DNA of 34,780 nt from CAYNQN01 sp964530525 (GCA_964530525.1 CAZHBH010000019.1:1-34780); one strand, 5' to 3'; counted from the first letter of the stretch, positions 10,558 through 18,225 are shown. Numbers and translations: made by a program. Notes: generated from the sequence alone by a model not told the origin.

Positions 10558-11091
10558 ATGACGTCCTTCTCGATCAGGGTCATCGGAGACCCGGTGCTCA
10601 AGGTCCGTGCCAAGGAGGTGACCGAGATCGACGGCCGGGTCGCCACCATCGCGCAGGGGATGGTCGAGACCCTCCACCGCTCCGACAACGGCCTGGCGCT
10701 CGCTGCGCCCCAGGTGGGTGTCCAGCAACGGATCTTCGTCCACGGGCTGCACGACGAGCCCACCACCCTCATCAACCCAGAGATCCGGGAGTCGAGCGGC
10801 GAGTCGCTCTACCAAGAGGGGTGCCTGTCGATCCCCGGCCTCTACTTCGAGATCGCCCGCCCCTCGGAGGTGCTCCTGGTCGGCCGCGACCTCGACGGCA
10901 ACGAGGTTCAGATCGAAGCCGACGGCTTGGAGGCCAGGATGTTCCAGCACGAGGTGGATCACCTCGACGGGATATTGATGCTCGAGCACCTCGACGAGGA
11001 GCAAGCCCGGGAGGCCAAGCGGGCGCTGCGCGAGCTGCAGCTGTCCCAAGGATCACCTTCGGGCAACGGGATCGGCCTCGATCTCGCCTGA
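10558..11091 (+). CDS. def: Peptide deformylase
   Basis: It removes the formyl group from the N-terminal methionine of new proteins, using a metal ion (usually Fe2+). The 177-residue product from ATG 10558 has all three family motifs: GLALAAPQ (45-52), EGCLS (87-91, metal-binding Cys) and HEVDH (131-135, two metal His plus catalytic Glu). A longer reading frame to 10486 overlaps priA and adds an Arg/Cys-rich segment not found in the family. The fmt gene follows after 13 nt, so the enzymes that add and remove the formyl group are encoded side by side, as in many bacteria. Confidence 0.96.
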   Translation: MTSFSIRVIGDPVLKVRAKEVTEIDGRVATIAQGMVETLHRSDNGLALAAPQVGVQQRIFVHGLHDEPTTLINPEIRESSGESLYQEGCLSIPGLYFEIARPSEVLLVGRDLDGNEVQIEADGLEARMFQHEVDHLDGILMLEHLDEEQAREAKRALRELQLSQGSPSGNGIGLDLA

Positions 11092-11104
11092 GCCGGGCGC
11101 CTCG

Positions 11105-12025
11105 TTGTCCGTCGGTTCGGATCGTCTCGCCGCCGTCCCTGTTCGACCGCGCCGCCTAGCGCTGCTGGGTTCCCCAGAGGAGGCGGCGGTCGCCCTGCGG
11201 GCTCTCGTCGACGCGGATTGCGAGGTCGTCCTGGTCGTCTCGCAGCCCGACGCCCGCCGCGGGAGGGGACGAGCGACCAGTCCCACCCCTTTGAAGGCCG
11301 CAGCTCTCGAGCTGGGGATCCCGGCCACGGACCGCCTCGACGACGTGCTGGGTGCCGAGGTCGATCTGGGTGTGGTCGTCGCCTACGGCAGGCTCGTGCC
11401 GAGGCGGATCCTCTCCCAGGTCCCGATGGTGAACCTGCACTTCTCCCTGCTCCCGCGCTGGAGGGGGGCGGCACCGGTGGAACGGGCCGTCCTGGCAGGC
11501 GACGAGGTGACCGGGGTCTGCGTGATGGGCCTCGACCCCGAGCTCGACGCGGGCCCGGTGTTCGACCGGGCCGAGGTGCGGATAGGCGCGGACGAGACAG
11601 CCGCAGAGCTCCGGGGACGCTTGGCGGTGCTCGGCGCCGATGTCCTGGTGCGTCGGCTCGCCGAGGGGTTCTCGGAGCCCTCCCCGCAGACCGGTGAGCC
11701 TGTCTACGCGCCGAAGATCCAGGTCTCCGAGCTCAGGATCGATTGGGGCAGCCCTGCCGTGGAGGTACACCGGATCGTGCGCGTCGGGGGAGCGTGGACG
11801 ACCTTCCGGGACAGGCGGTTGAAGATCTTGGGGGCGCGCGTGGTTCCACACGGGACTCGGGAGGGTGAGGTTCTGGCGCCGGGCGAGCTCGACGGCACGG
11901 TGGTGGGCACGGGCAGCGGCGCGCTCGAGCTCACGGTCGTCCAGCCCGAGAGCAGGGGCGCCCTGGAAGCTCGTGACTGGATGCGGGGCGCTCGTCCGGA
12001 TGCGCACGAGCGCCTAGGCCAGTAG
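11105..12025 (+). CDS. fmt: Methionyl-tRNA formyltransferase
   Basis: Fmt formylates initiator Met-tRNA using 10-formyltetrahydrofolate. The 306-residue protein has the catalytic triad in N-L-H-F-SLLPRWRGAAP (Asn110, His112) and Asp148 in DPELDAGPVF. VVAYGRLVP precedes the active site, and the C-terminal tRNA-binding domain starts near VYAPKIQ. TTG 11105 is the only in-frame start after the def stop; no strong Shine-Dalgarno is present, so the gene may rely on coupling to def. The N-terminal 15 residues before RRLALLGSPEEA look non-conserved. Confidence 0.95.
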   Translation: MSVGSDRLAAVPVRPRRLALLGSPEEAAVALRALVDADCEVVLVVSQPDARRGRGRATSPTPLKAAALELGIPATDRLDDVLGAEVDLGVVVAYGRLVPRRILSQVPMVNLHFSLLPRWRGAAPVERAVLAGDEVTGVCVMGLDPELDAGPVFDRAEVRIGADETAAELRGRLAVLGADVLVRRLAEGFSEPSPQTGEPVYAPKIQVSELRIDWGSPAVEVHRIVRVGGAWTTFRDRRLKILGARVVPHGTREGEVLAPGELDGTVVGTGSGALELTVVQPESRGALEARDWMRGARPDAHERLGQ

Positions 12026-12112
12026 GGCCACCACGGAGCCTTTGATCCGGTGCTTGCCGTCGCTCCTCCGGTAGTCCAGCCATCTGCATGGTCGAATCTC
12101 CTACGAGCGTTG

Positions 12113-12141
12113 TTGCTGGCGACCACCCGGCGCCGTACAGT
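12113..12141 (+). promoter_or_regulatory. Predicted promoter of the riboflavin operon (leaderless ribD)
   Basis: TTGCTG (12113-12118), a 17-nt spacer and TACAGT (12136-12141) form a plausible sigma-70-type promoter. The -10 ends 7 nt before the ribD ATG, so the transcript should start at or next to the start codon. The 123-nt gap after fmt holds no FMN riboswitch motif that I can recognise. Confidence 0.6.
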
Positions 12142-12148
12142 TCTGGCG

Positions 12149-13171
12149 ATGGAGCCGAGCGCCCTGAGCGACGAGGACAGGATGCGCCAGGCCATGGCAC
12201 TGGCCGCAGGTGTTCGTCGGAGCGTCTCGCCCCGGCCGTGGGTGGGTGCGGTGGTCGTGCCCGAGGGCGACGAGGGTGGTGGAGGCTTCACGGGTGCGAC
12301 CCAGGGACGGGGCGGTCCGCACGCCGAGGTCGTGGCTCTCGAGCGGGCGGGAGGGACGGCCCGCGGATCCACGCTCTACTGCACCCTGGAGCCCTGCGCC
12401 CACCACGGCTCCACCGCTCCGTGCACCGAGGCGGTCATCGACGCCGGTGTCGCCCGGGTGGTGGTGGGGTTGGAGGATCCGGACGTGCGCGTCGCAGGGA
12501 AGGGCCTGGCTGCGCTGCGCGCGGCGGGGATCGACGTGGTCGAGGGCCTGTGCAGGGCCGAGGTTGCCGAGCAGCTCCAGCCCTACGTGGTGCACCGCCG
12601 CACCGGCCGCCCTCAAGTCGTCTTGAAGCTGGCGGCCACGCTCGACGGCAAGGTGGCTGCCCCCGATGGCTCGAGCCGCTGGATCACCGGGCCTGAGGCT
12701 CGCCGGGACGCCCACAGGCTCAGGGCCGACAGCGATGCGGTGATGGTTGGCGCCGGGACCGTTCGAGAGGACGATCCCGCCCTGACCGTGCGCCTTCCCG
12801 ATGGCGAGGCTGAAGGGGTGGAGCCCCTGAGGGTGGTGCTCGGGACGGCTCCCGAGGGAGCGAAGGTGCAGCCGGCCCTCGAGCTGGAGGGCGATCTGGG
12901 AGAGGTGCTCGACGAGCTGGGCCGGCGCGGGATCCTCCAGCTGCTGGTGGAGGGAGGGCCAAAGGTGGCTCACGGCCTCCACGGGGCGGGACTGGTGGAT
13001 CGCTACGTCGTCTACCTGGCTCCGGCGCTGATGGGTGGCGACGATGGCAGGAGCCTGTTCACCGGCCCGGGCGCCGGGAGCATCGACGACGTGTGGCGTG
13101 GCCGCATCGCCGCGGTGAGCAGGCTTGGCGAGGATCTGCGCATCGACCTCGTGCCGGGGGTGGGGCACTGA
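12149..13171 (+). CDS. ribD: Riboflavin biosynthesis deaminase/reductase RibD
   Basis: The N-terminal domain deaminates the pyrimidinone made from GTP; the C-terminal domain reduces the ribosyl side chain with NADPH. The 340-residue protein has the zinc site HAE (58-60) and PCAHHGSTAPC (Cys83, Cys92), followed by the reductase part with VVLKLAATLDGKVA, SSRWITG, DAVMVGAGTVREDDP and LLVEGGP. The usual PNPxVG substrate loop of the deaminase is changed to PRPWVG (Arg29 for Asn). ATG 12149 fits the promoter spacing; upstream in-frame sequence is not family-like. The stop TGA overlaps the ribE ATG by one base. Confidence 0.93.
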   Translation: MEPSALSDEDRMRQAMALAAGVRRSVSPRPWVGAVVVPEGDEGGGGFTGATQGRGGPHAEVVALERAGGTARGSTLYCTLEPCAHHGSTAPCTEAVIDAGVARVVVGLEDPDVRVAGKGLAALRAAGIDVVEGLCRAEVAEQLQPYVVHRRTGRPQVVLKLAATLDGKVAAPDGSSRWITGPEARRDAHRLRADSDAVMVGAGTVREDDPALTVRLPDGEAEGVEPLRVVLGTAPEGAKVQPALELEGDLGEVLDELGRRGILQLLVEGGPKVAHGLHGAGLVDRYVVYLAPALMGGDDGRSLFTGPGAGSIDDVWRGRIAAVSRLGEDLRIDLVPGVGH

Positions 13172-13746
13172 TGTTCACCGGGATCGTGGAGGAGATGGGC
13201 ACGCTCGTGGACCGGGACGGATCCCGGTTCCGCTTCTCGGCGTCTGTGGTCTTGGAGGGCTCGGACATCGGCGACTCGATCGCTGTGAGCGGATGTTGCC
13301 TCACCGTGGTGGCCCTGGGGGAGGCCTGGTGGGAGGCAGAGGTGACCGGCGAGACGCTGTCGCGCACCAGCCTGGGGACGCTGCGCAGCGGGGACGCCGT
13401 GAACCTGGAGCGGCCGGTGCGCATGTCGGATCGCCTGGGCGGGCACCTCGTCCAGGGTCACGTGGATGCCGTGGGTGAGGTGGTCGAACCCGCTCCCCAC
13501 CTGCACGTGCGCTTCCCGACCGCCCTCGCTCGGTACATGGTGGAGAAGGGCTCGGTGACCATCGACGGCGTGAGCCTGACCGTCGTCGACGCCCTCGACG
13601 ACGGTTGCACGGTCGCAGTGATCCCTCACACGGCCGAGGTCACGACCCTGGGGGTCCGCAGGCAAGGAGATCCCGTGAACATCGAGGTAGACGTCATGGC
13701 CAAGTACGCCGAGCGCCTGCTCGGATCTGGAAGGATCGAGGGATGA
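13171..13746 (+). CDS. ribE: Riboflavin synthase alpha chain
   Basis: It converts two 6,7-dimethyl-8-ribityllumazine molecules to riboflavin. The 191-residue protein starts with the diagnostic MFTGIVEE and has two lumazine-binding repeats: the first with GDSIAVSGCCLTVV, the second (from about residue 92) with HLVQGHVDAVGEV and SVTIDGVSLTVV. The C-terminus NIEVDVMAKYAERLL is typical. ATG 13171 overlaps the ribD stop (TGATG), so translation is probably coupled. The gene is sometimes named ribC in Gram-positives. Confidence 0.96.
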   Translation: MFTGIVEEMGTLVDRDGSRFRFSASVVLEGSDIGDSIAVSGCCLTVVALGEAWWEAEVTGETLSRTSLGTLRSGDAVNLERPVRMSDRLGGHLVQGHVDAVGEVVEPAPHLHVRFPTALARYMVEKGSVTIDGVSLTVVDALDDGCTVAVIPHTAEVTTLGVRRQGDPVNIEVDVMAKYAERLLGSGRIEG

Positions 13747-14999
13747 CGGCCCCCGAGATCCGCTCTGATCACGCAGCGTCGTTCGCTTCGATCCCCGAGG
13801 CCGTGGCGGCGATCTCGCGCGGCGAGATAGTGGTGGTGGTCGACGACGAGGACCGCGAGAACGAGGGCGACCTCATCATGGCGGCCGAGTTCGCGACGGC
13901 CGAGACCATCGCCTTCTTCGTGCGCCACACCTCCGGAGTGATCTGCGTACCGCTCACCGGCGAACGTCTCGACGAGCTCGACATCCCCCTGATGGTGCGA
14001 GACGCCTCCAACACGGAGGCCCAGCGAACGGCGTTCACCTACAGCGTCGACTACCGCCACGGCACCTCCACCGGCATCTCGGCGGGCGACCGGGCCGCGA
14101 CCATCCGCTCTCTGATCGATCCCGCCACCCGCCCTGGCGACCTGGCGCGGCCCGGCCACATCTTCCCGCTGCGCTACGCCACCGGTGGCACTCTCAAGCG
14201 GGCGGGCCACACCGAGGCGGCCGTTGACCTGGCGCGGATGGCCGGCCTGTACCCCGCCGGCGTCCTCTGCGAGGTCGTGAACGAGGACGGCTCCATGGCG
14301 AGGGTGCCCGACCTGGTGGAGTTCTGCAAGCGCCACGATCTGCTCCTCGTCTCCATAGCCGAGCTCATCCGCTACCGCCGGCAGACCGAGAAGCTCATCA
14401 AGAGGGTCGCAGAGGCCCGTGTCCCCACGGAGTGGGGCGAGTTCACCTGCTACGTCTACGAGTCGCTCCTCGACGGCGAACAGCACCTGGCCATGGTGCG
14501 CGGGGCCGTCCAGGGCACCGACGACGTGCTGGTGCGCGTGCACAGCGAGTGCCTGACCGGTGACGTGCTGGGCTCGTTGCGCTGCGACTGCGGCATACAG
14601 CTCGACCAGGCCATGCGCCGCATCGCCGAGGAGGACCTGGGGGTCCTGGTCTACCTGCGCGGCCACGAGGGCAGGGGCGTCGGACTCGGCCACAAGATCC
14701 GCGCCTACAGCCTGCAGGACCAAGGCCGAGACACGGTCGATGCCAACCTCGAGCTCGGTCTTCCGGTGGACAGTCGGGAGTACGGCATCGGCGCCCAGAT
14801 CCTGGTCGACCTCGGCATCACCACCATGCGTCTGCTCACGAACAACCCGGCCAAGTACGGAGGCCTCGAGGGCTTCGGGCTCGAGATCGTCGAACGAGCT
14901 CCTCTGTTCACGCAGCCGAACCCGGAGAACATCAAGTACCTCAGGGCGAAGCGCGAGCGCATGGGCCACCTGCTCGAAGGACTCGACGATGTCCTCTAA
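13743..14999 (+). CDS. ribBA: 3,4-dihydroxy-2-butanone 4-phosphate synthase / GTP cyclohydrolase II
   Basis: This fused enzyme supplies both precursors of riboflavin, from ribulose 5-phosphate and from GTP. The 418-residue protein has an N-terminal RibB domain with DEDRENEGD (35-43), RHTSGVICVP and GHTEAAVDLARMAG (155-168). The RibA domain follows, with the zinc cysteines in HSECLTGDVLGSLRCDCG (Cys270, 281, 283), YLRGHEGRGVGLGHKI and LTNNPAKYGGLEG. Both active sites look complete. ATG 13743 overlaps the ribE stop as ATGA, and ribH begins inside its last codons. Confidence 0.96.
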   Translation: MTAPEIRSDHAASFASIPEAVAAISRGEIVVVVDDEDRENEGDLIMAAEFATAETIAFFVRHTSGVICVPLTGERLDELDIPLMVRDASNTEAQRTAFTYSVDYRHGTSTGISAGDRAATIRSLIDPATRPGDLARPGHIFPLRYATGGTLKRAGHTEAAVDLARMAGLYPAGVLCEVVNEDGSMARVPDLVEFCKRHDLLLVSIAELIRYRRQTEKLIKRVAEARVPTEWGEFTCYVYESLLDGEQHLAMVRGAVQGTDDVLVRVHSECLTGDVLGSLRCDCGIQLDQAMRRIAEEDLGVLVYLRGHEGRGVGLGHKIRAYSLQDQGRDTVDANLELGLPVDSREYGIGAQILVDLGITTMRLLTNNPAKYGGLEGFGLEIVERAPLFTQPNPENIKYLRAKRERMGHLLEGLDDVL

Positions 15000-15495
15000 C
15001 TTCCGCGCACAGACGTCGTTCCACGGCGAGGTGGAGGGCGCGGGCATCCGCATCGGCATCGTCTGCGGCCGCTTCAACGACCTGATCACACAGCGGCTCC
15101 TCGAGGGCGCGGGAAACGGCCTGGCGGTGCACGGCGTCAGCGAGCGGGACGTGACCGTCGTGTGGGTGCCGGGGGCTTTCGAGATCCCGATGGCAGCGAA
15201 GGCCATGGCCATCACCGGCCGCTACGACGGGATCGTGACGCTCGGGGCGGTCATCCGTGGCGAGACGGCGCACTTCGAGCACGTAGCCGGCCAGTGCGCC
15301 GCCGGCGTCCAGGACACGCAGCTGGCCACCGGCGTGCCCATCGTGTTCGGAGTGCTCACCACCGAGAACCTCGATCAGGCGCTCCAGCGCTCCGGGGAGG
15401 ACGGGAACGTAGGGGAGGAGTGCGCTCGAACCGTCCTCGAGATGGTCTCCCTCCTGGGCCGGATCAGGCGGGGAGCCGACGAACCGGCGGAGTAG
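14989..15495 (+). CDS. ribH: 6,7-dimethyl-8-ribityllumazine synthase
   Basis: RibH condenses the RibA/RibD product with the RibB product to lumazine. The 168-residue protein overlaps ribBA by 11 nt. Recognisable parts are IVCGRFND, VPGAFEIP, GAVIRGETAHFEHV (active-site His95) and GVLTTENLDQAL with Arg134. Where most family members have GNKG, this protein has GNVG (Val141), and the loop just before is one residue shorter than in Bacillus subtilis; that lysine is part of the substrate pocket in the B. subtilis enzyme. The operon is otherwise complete, so this is the only encoded candidate here. Confidence 0.93.
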   Translation: MSSNFRAQTSFHGEVEGAGIRIGIVCGRFNDLITQRLLEGAGNGLAVHGVSERDVTVVWVPGAFEIPMAAKAMAITGRYDGIVTLGAVIRGETAHFEHVAGQCAAGVQDTQLATGVPIVFGVLTTENLDQALQRSGEDGNVGEECARTVLEMVSLLGRIRRGADEPAE

Positions 15496-15557
15496 TCGTG
15501 GGGGCGAGGCTCCCCCCGCTCCGGTCTGTCCGCGAGAGCGCGCTTCGAGCAACCGTT

Positions 15558-15587
15558 TTCGGACCGTGCGAGCACACCGACTAGCTT
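15558..15587 (+). promoter_or_regulatory. Predicted promoter of hisG (leaderless)
   Basis: TTCGGA (15558-15563), an 18-nt spacer and TAGCTT (15582-15587) precede the hisG GTG, which begins 7 nt after the -10. Together with the 99-nt gap from ribH this suggests hisG has its own transcript. A G/C-rich imperfect hairpin at 15500-15517 just upstream may slow readthrough from ribH, but it has no T-tract. Confidence 0.5.
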
Positions 15588-15594
15588 CTCCCGA

Positions 15595-16470
15595 GTGCTG
15601 AGGCTGGTTCTCCCCAAGGGTTCGCTGGAGAAGGCGACCCTCGAGCTCTTCGAGGCGGCCGACCTGCGGGTGATCCGGGATTCCTCGGTCGCCTACAAGG
15701 CTCGGATCGACGACCCCAGAGTCGACGAGGTCCGCATCCTGCGCCCGCAGGAGATCCCCCGCTATGTGGCCGAAGGTCTGTTCGACCTCGGCATCACGGG
15801 TCGGGACTGGGTGGAGGAGACCAGCAGCGATGTGACCTCGCTCGGTGAGCTGCGGTACTCGAAGGCGACCGACAACCCCGTGCGCATCGTCGTGGCCGTA
15901 CCCGACGACTCCCCGTTCTCGCAGGTGGCCGACCTGCCTGCGGGCGTGAGGGTCTCCACCGAGTATCCCGAGCTCACGAGGCGGTTCTTCGAGGAGCGCG
16001 GCGTCCCGGCCGACATCCGCCTCTCCTACGGCGCGACCGAGGCCAAGGTGCCCGACATCGTGGACTGCGTCGTGGACATCACCGAGACCGGCCGTGCCCT
16101 CCGCGCTGCCGGCCTCAAGATCATCGACACCATCCTGGTGTCCTACACAGAGCTGGTGGCCAACCCCGCCTCCTGCGAGGACGGCACCAAGCTCCACGCC
16201 ATGGCCCAGCTGCGGACCCTCCTCGAGGGGGTTCTCGAGGCCCGCGGGAAGGTGCTGGTGAAGCTCAACGTCCCGGCCGGTTCGCTCGACGAGGTGATCG
16301 GCCTGCTTCCTTCCCTCAAGTCGCCGACCGTGAACGAGCTGTACGGCGGAGCGGGCTACGCGGTGGAGGCGGTGGTGGCGAAGTCGACCATCAACGTCCT
16401 CATCCCCGCCCTGAGCGACGCCGGCGCGACGGGGATCCTCGAGCTGCCGATCTCCAAGATCGTTCCGTGA
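15595..16470 (+). CDS. hisG: ATP phosphoribosyltransferase, long form
   Basis: HisG joins ATP and PRPP in the first, feedback-regulated step of histidine synthesis. The 291-residue length and C-terminal domain (from about residue 215, VLVKLNVPAGSLDEVIGLLPS) mark the long form, which binds histidine itself and needs no HisZ. N-terminal LRLVLPKGSLE, ELFDLGITGRDW-like sequence (GLFDLGITGRDWVEE) and the PRPP site DCVVDITETGRALR are present. GTG 15595 lies 7 nt after a -10 box. No hisE or hisI is adjacent. The stop overlaps the next gene as GTGA. Confidence 0.95.
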   Translation: MLRLVLPKGSLEKATLELFEAADLRVIRDSSVAYKARIDDPRVDEVRILRPQEIPRYVAEGLFDLGITGRDWVEETSSDVTSLGELRYSKATDNPVRIVVAVPDDSPFSQVADLPAGVRVSTEYPELTRRFFEERGVPADIRLSYGATEAKVPDIVDCVVDITETGRALRAAGLKIIDTILVSYTELVANPASCEDGTKLHAMAQLRTLLEGVLEARGKVLVKLNVPAGSLDEVIGLLPSLKSPTVNELYGGAGYAVEAVVAKSTINVLIPALSDAGATGILELPISKIVP

Positions 16471-16706
16471 CGACGATGGGCCCTGAGGGGCTCGAGGTCG
16501 CGACCCACGGGGTGGTCCGGCGCTTCGACGAAGATGCGGGTCACGGCACCGTCACGAGCGACGCTGGCGACGAGCTCTTCTTCCATTGCACCGCCATCGC
16601 CGACGGAAGTCGGACCATCCAGGTGGGGCGCCGAGTGACCTTCGCGGTCGAAGCGGGTCGCCTGGGCCGCTGGGAGGCTGCCGACCTGGTGCCTTCGGGC
16701 GGCTGA
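16467..16706 (+). CDS. Small cold-shock-domain-like protein, divergent
   Basis: The 79-residue product has the layout of a CspA-type OB fold: GVVRRFDEDAGHGTVTS, then DELFFHCTAI, QVGRRVTFAVEAG. The RNP1 core, normally KGFGFI, is replaced by GHGTVTS, and RNP2 (VFVH) by LFFHC, so key aromatic RNA-contacting residues are reduced. It begins with GTG 16467 overlapping the hisG stop (GTGA); ATG 16476 is an alternative. RNA or DNA binding is inferred from the fold only. It is the last gene before a strong hairpin. Confidence 0.7.
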   Translation: MTTMGPEGLEVATHGVVRRFDEDAGHGTVTSDAGDELFFHCTAIADGSRTIQVGRRVTFAVEAGRLGRWEAADLVPSGG

Positions 16707-16733
16707 TCCCCGACGAAGGTCATGCGTGAAATG

Positions 16734-16761
16734 GAAGAGCCCCGCCGAAGCGGGGCTCTTC
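16734..16761. terminator. Perfect 12-bp hairpin between convergent genes
   Basis: GAAGAGCCCCGC, loop CGAA, GCGGGGCTCTTC is a perfect 12-bp stem between the cold-shock-like gene (plus) and the secreted-protein gene (minus), which ends 26 nt to the right. There is no real T-tract on the plus strand; the minus strand continues with CATTT. It probably acts as a bidirectional terminator or transcript 3'-end stabiliser. Confidence 0.8.
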
Positions 16762-16786
16762 TCGGATCCGTGTTGAAGGTCTGGGA

Positions 16787-17512
16787 TCAGCCGGTGACCC
16801 TGGCGTTGGCGCTACCGGTGGTGCCGCGGCCGATGGTCGTGGAGACGTTGCCCCCTCCGCCGGAGCTACCACCGTCGGTGTCGCCACCGGGCGTCGGCGG
16901 CGCGACGCCGCCTACGGCCGTGCCGCCCACGACGTTGTTCCCCTCGATGAAGCAGTCGAGCTCAAGCAGCTGGGCGTTGCCCTTCGAGCCCGAGATCGTC
17001 AGGTCGAGCCGGCCGACGTCGAAGGCGTACGCGATGGGGGCATCCCCAGCGGTCACGTTTCCGGAGGCGGTGACGGTCGGGAAGCTCTCGGGCACGAAGT
17101 TGAGGGTCGCCGTGGGCGTGAAGGCGTACGGCCCACCGGTGCCACCGGACTGCGAGATGGAGACTTCCAGGAGCTCCGCCTCGATGGTCTCGATCGAGCC
17201 CACGGCGGTCGCCACGTTGGAGAGCTCGTCGCCGGGGTCTAGCACCCACGAGAAGGAGACCGGAGCACTGGCACCGGGCGCCAAGTCGGCAGGGACGTCG
17301 GCGCCGATGGTGACCGGGATCGGAACGATGCCGCCCGGGAAGAGGTCGGGAACAGCCAAGATCAACGTCTCGGCTTCCGAGCCGGGAACGCCGACGCATC
17401 CCATCTGGATCTGACCCTGCGCGCCCGAGGATGACACGGGCCCGACCAACGTGAGGCCCGCGGCAAGACCGATCACAGCTACCGCCGCCGGGATCTTTCG
17501 ACCGAATTTCAT
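16787..17512 (-). CDS. Secreted protein of unknown function
   Basis: I do not recognise the family. ATG 17512 is preceded by GGGGGAAG, a good Shine-Dalgarno, and starts a typical signal peptide (MKFGRKIPAA, then a hydrophobic Ala/Val/Leu stretch, likely cleaved near SSGAQG at residues 28-33). The mature part (about 208 residues) is rich in Val, Thr, Pro, Gly and acidic residues with alternating patterns suggestive of a beta-sandwich. It has only two cysteines (Cys39 and Cys187), possibly a disulfide. The last 45 residues are Gly/Ser/Thr-rich low complexity. There is no LPXTG motif and no second membrane segment, so it is probably released outside the cell. Confidence 0.8.
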   Translation of the reverse strand: MKFGRKIPAAVAVIGLAAGLTLVGPVSSSGAQGQIQMGCVGVPGSEAETLILAVPDLFPGGIVPIPVTIGADVPADLAPGASAPVSFSWVLDPGDELSNVATAVGSIETIEAELLEVSISQSGGTGGPYAFTPTATLNFVPESFPTVTASGNVTAGDAPIAYAFDVGRLDLTISGSKGNAQLLELDCFIEGNNVVGGTAVGGVAPPTPGGDTDGGSSGGGGNVSTTIGRGTTGSANARVTG

Positions 17513-17555
17513 GCTTCCCCCAACATGTCCGTTTGCCGCACCGCCCTCGACGGTG

Positions 17556-17573
17556 GGCCTGCCAGCGCAGGCC
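17556..17573. other. 7-bp hairpin in leader of the secreted-protein gene
   Basis: GGCCTGC, loop CAGC, GCAGGCC is a perfect inverted repeat 44 nt upstream of the secreted-protein ATG. On the minus strand it lies after the DUF1844 stop and after the predicted start of the secreted-protein transcript. It could be an mRNA 5' stabiliser or a weak terminator for DUF1844; no T-tract follows. Confidence 0.5.
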
Positions 17574-17590
17574 TTGTCCAATTGGTGATG

Positions 17591-17619
17591 AGCGTAGCCA
17601 CGCACCCACCTACCCGCAA
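17591..17619 (-). promoter_or_regulatory. Predicted promoter of the secreted-protein gene
   Basis: Read on the minus strand, TTGCGG (17619-17614), a 17-nt spacer and TACGCT (17596-17591) form a plausible promoter. Transcription would start near 17584, giving a leader of about 70 nt that contains the hairpin at 17556-17573 and a strong Shine-Dalgarno. Confidence 0.45.
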
Positions 17620-17662
17620 GGAACCTCGGAACACAACTTCGTCGAGCCTGTGGCCTGCGACC

Positions 17663-18100
17663 TCAACCCTCGCCGTCCTCGCTCCTCGAGACGAAGGCGA
17701 GCTGCAGCTGCCCTAGGGCTTGCCTCAGGGCCACACCGTCGTCGCCCAAGCGTTCCTCCGTGGCGTCGAGCACGGACGTCATCGCATCGATGGCCAGGCG
17801 GGCCTCCTCCAGCCGTGGGTCCTCCTGGGCCAGGTGGAGGGCAGCCAGCTCGTAGAAGCCCATCACGTGGTTGGCCACCACGCGGGAGGCAGGGGCAGCG
17901 AGGATCTGTCGCTGCACCTCGGCCATCTGCGCCAGCATCTCCTCGGCCCTGGCTCGCTCCTCTGGTGAGAGGTCCTCGAGGGATGGTCCACCTGGAAGGG
18001 GTTGGTCGTCACCAGGGGCCTGTCCGCCGGTGCGGGCCGGGTCCTGGGCGCTGTTCGAGCGGTTGACGGGTCGTTCGCCGTCGGGGGTCCAGAGGCTCAT
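17663..18100 (-). CDS. DUF1844 domain protein
   Basis: The 145-residue protein starts at ATG 18100 after GAGGAGGG. After a Pro/Gly-rich, likely disordered N-terminus (residues 1-40) it has a helical region, LSPEERARAEEMLAQMAEVQ, and then the DUF1844 core ANHVMGFYELAALHL followed by ARLAIDAMTSVLDATEERLG and LRQALGQLQLAFV. The function of this family is unknown. It is found next to infC in many actinobacteria, divergently as here, which hints at a link to translation. No catalytic motif is visible. Confidence 0.85.
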   Translation of the reverse strand: MSLWTPDGERPVNRSNSAQDPARTGGQAPGDDQPLPGGPSLEDLSPEERARAEEMLAQMAEVQRQILAAPASRVVANHVMGFYELAALHLAQEDPRLEEARLAIDAMTSVLDATEERLGDDGVALRQALGQLQLAFVSRSEDGEG

Positions 18101-18124
18101 CGCCGGCCCTCCTCGGCATCCAGT

Positions 18125-18142
18125 GGTGCTGTACGCAGCACC
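18125..18142. other. Inverted repeat in DUF1844/infC divergent region
   Basis: GGTGCTG, loop TACG, CAGCACC is a perfect 7-bp stem with a UACG loop, extendable by two G-T pairs. It lies 25 nt upstream of the DUF1844 ATG in the 192-nt region shared with infC. It could be an operator or an RNA leader structure for DUF1844. Nothing else in this region upstream of 18200 is recognisable. Confidence 0.5.
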
Positions 18143-18225
18143 GTGAGGGGTGGGGGCGAGACGCTCATGGGTGGCTCCGTTCGGTGGGATGCGCCTGCGG
18201 GGTCGTACCAGGCACCTTCGCCTGT

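Noticed and set aside
12026..12148. FMN riboswitch ahead of ribD
   Set aside because: The conserved FMN-element blocks are not visible, and a leaderless promoter leaves no room for it.
15500..15517. Terminator after ribH
   Set aside because: The G5/C5 pairing is short, the loop is poorly defined and no T-tract follows; mentioned only with the hisG promoter.
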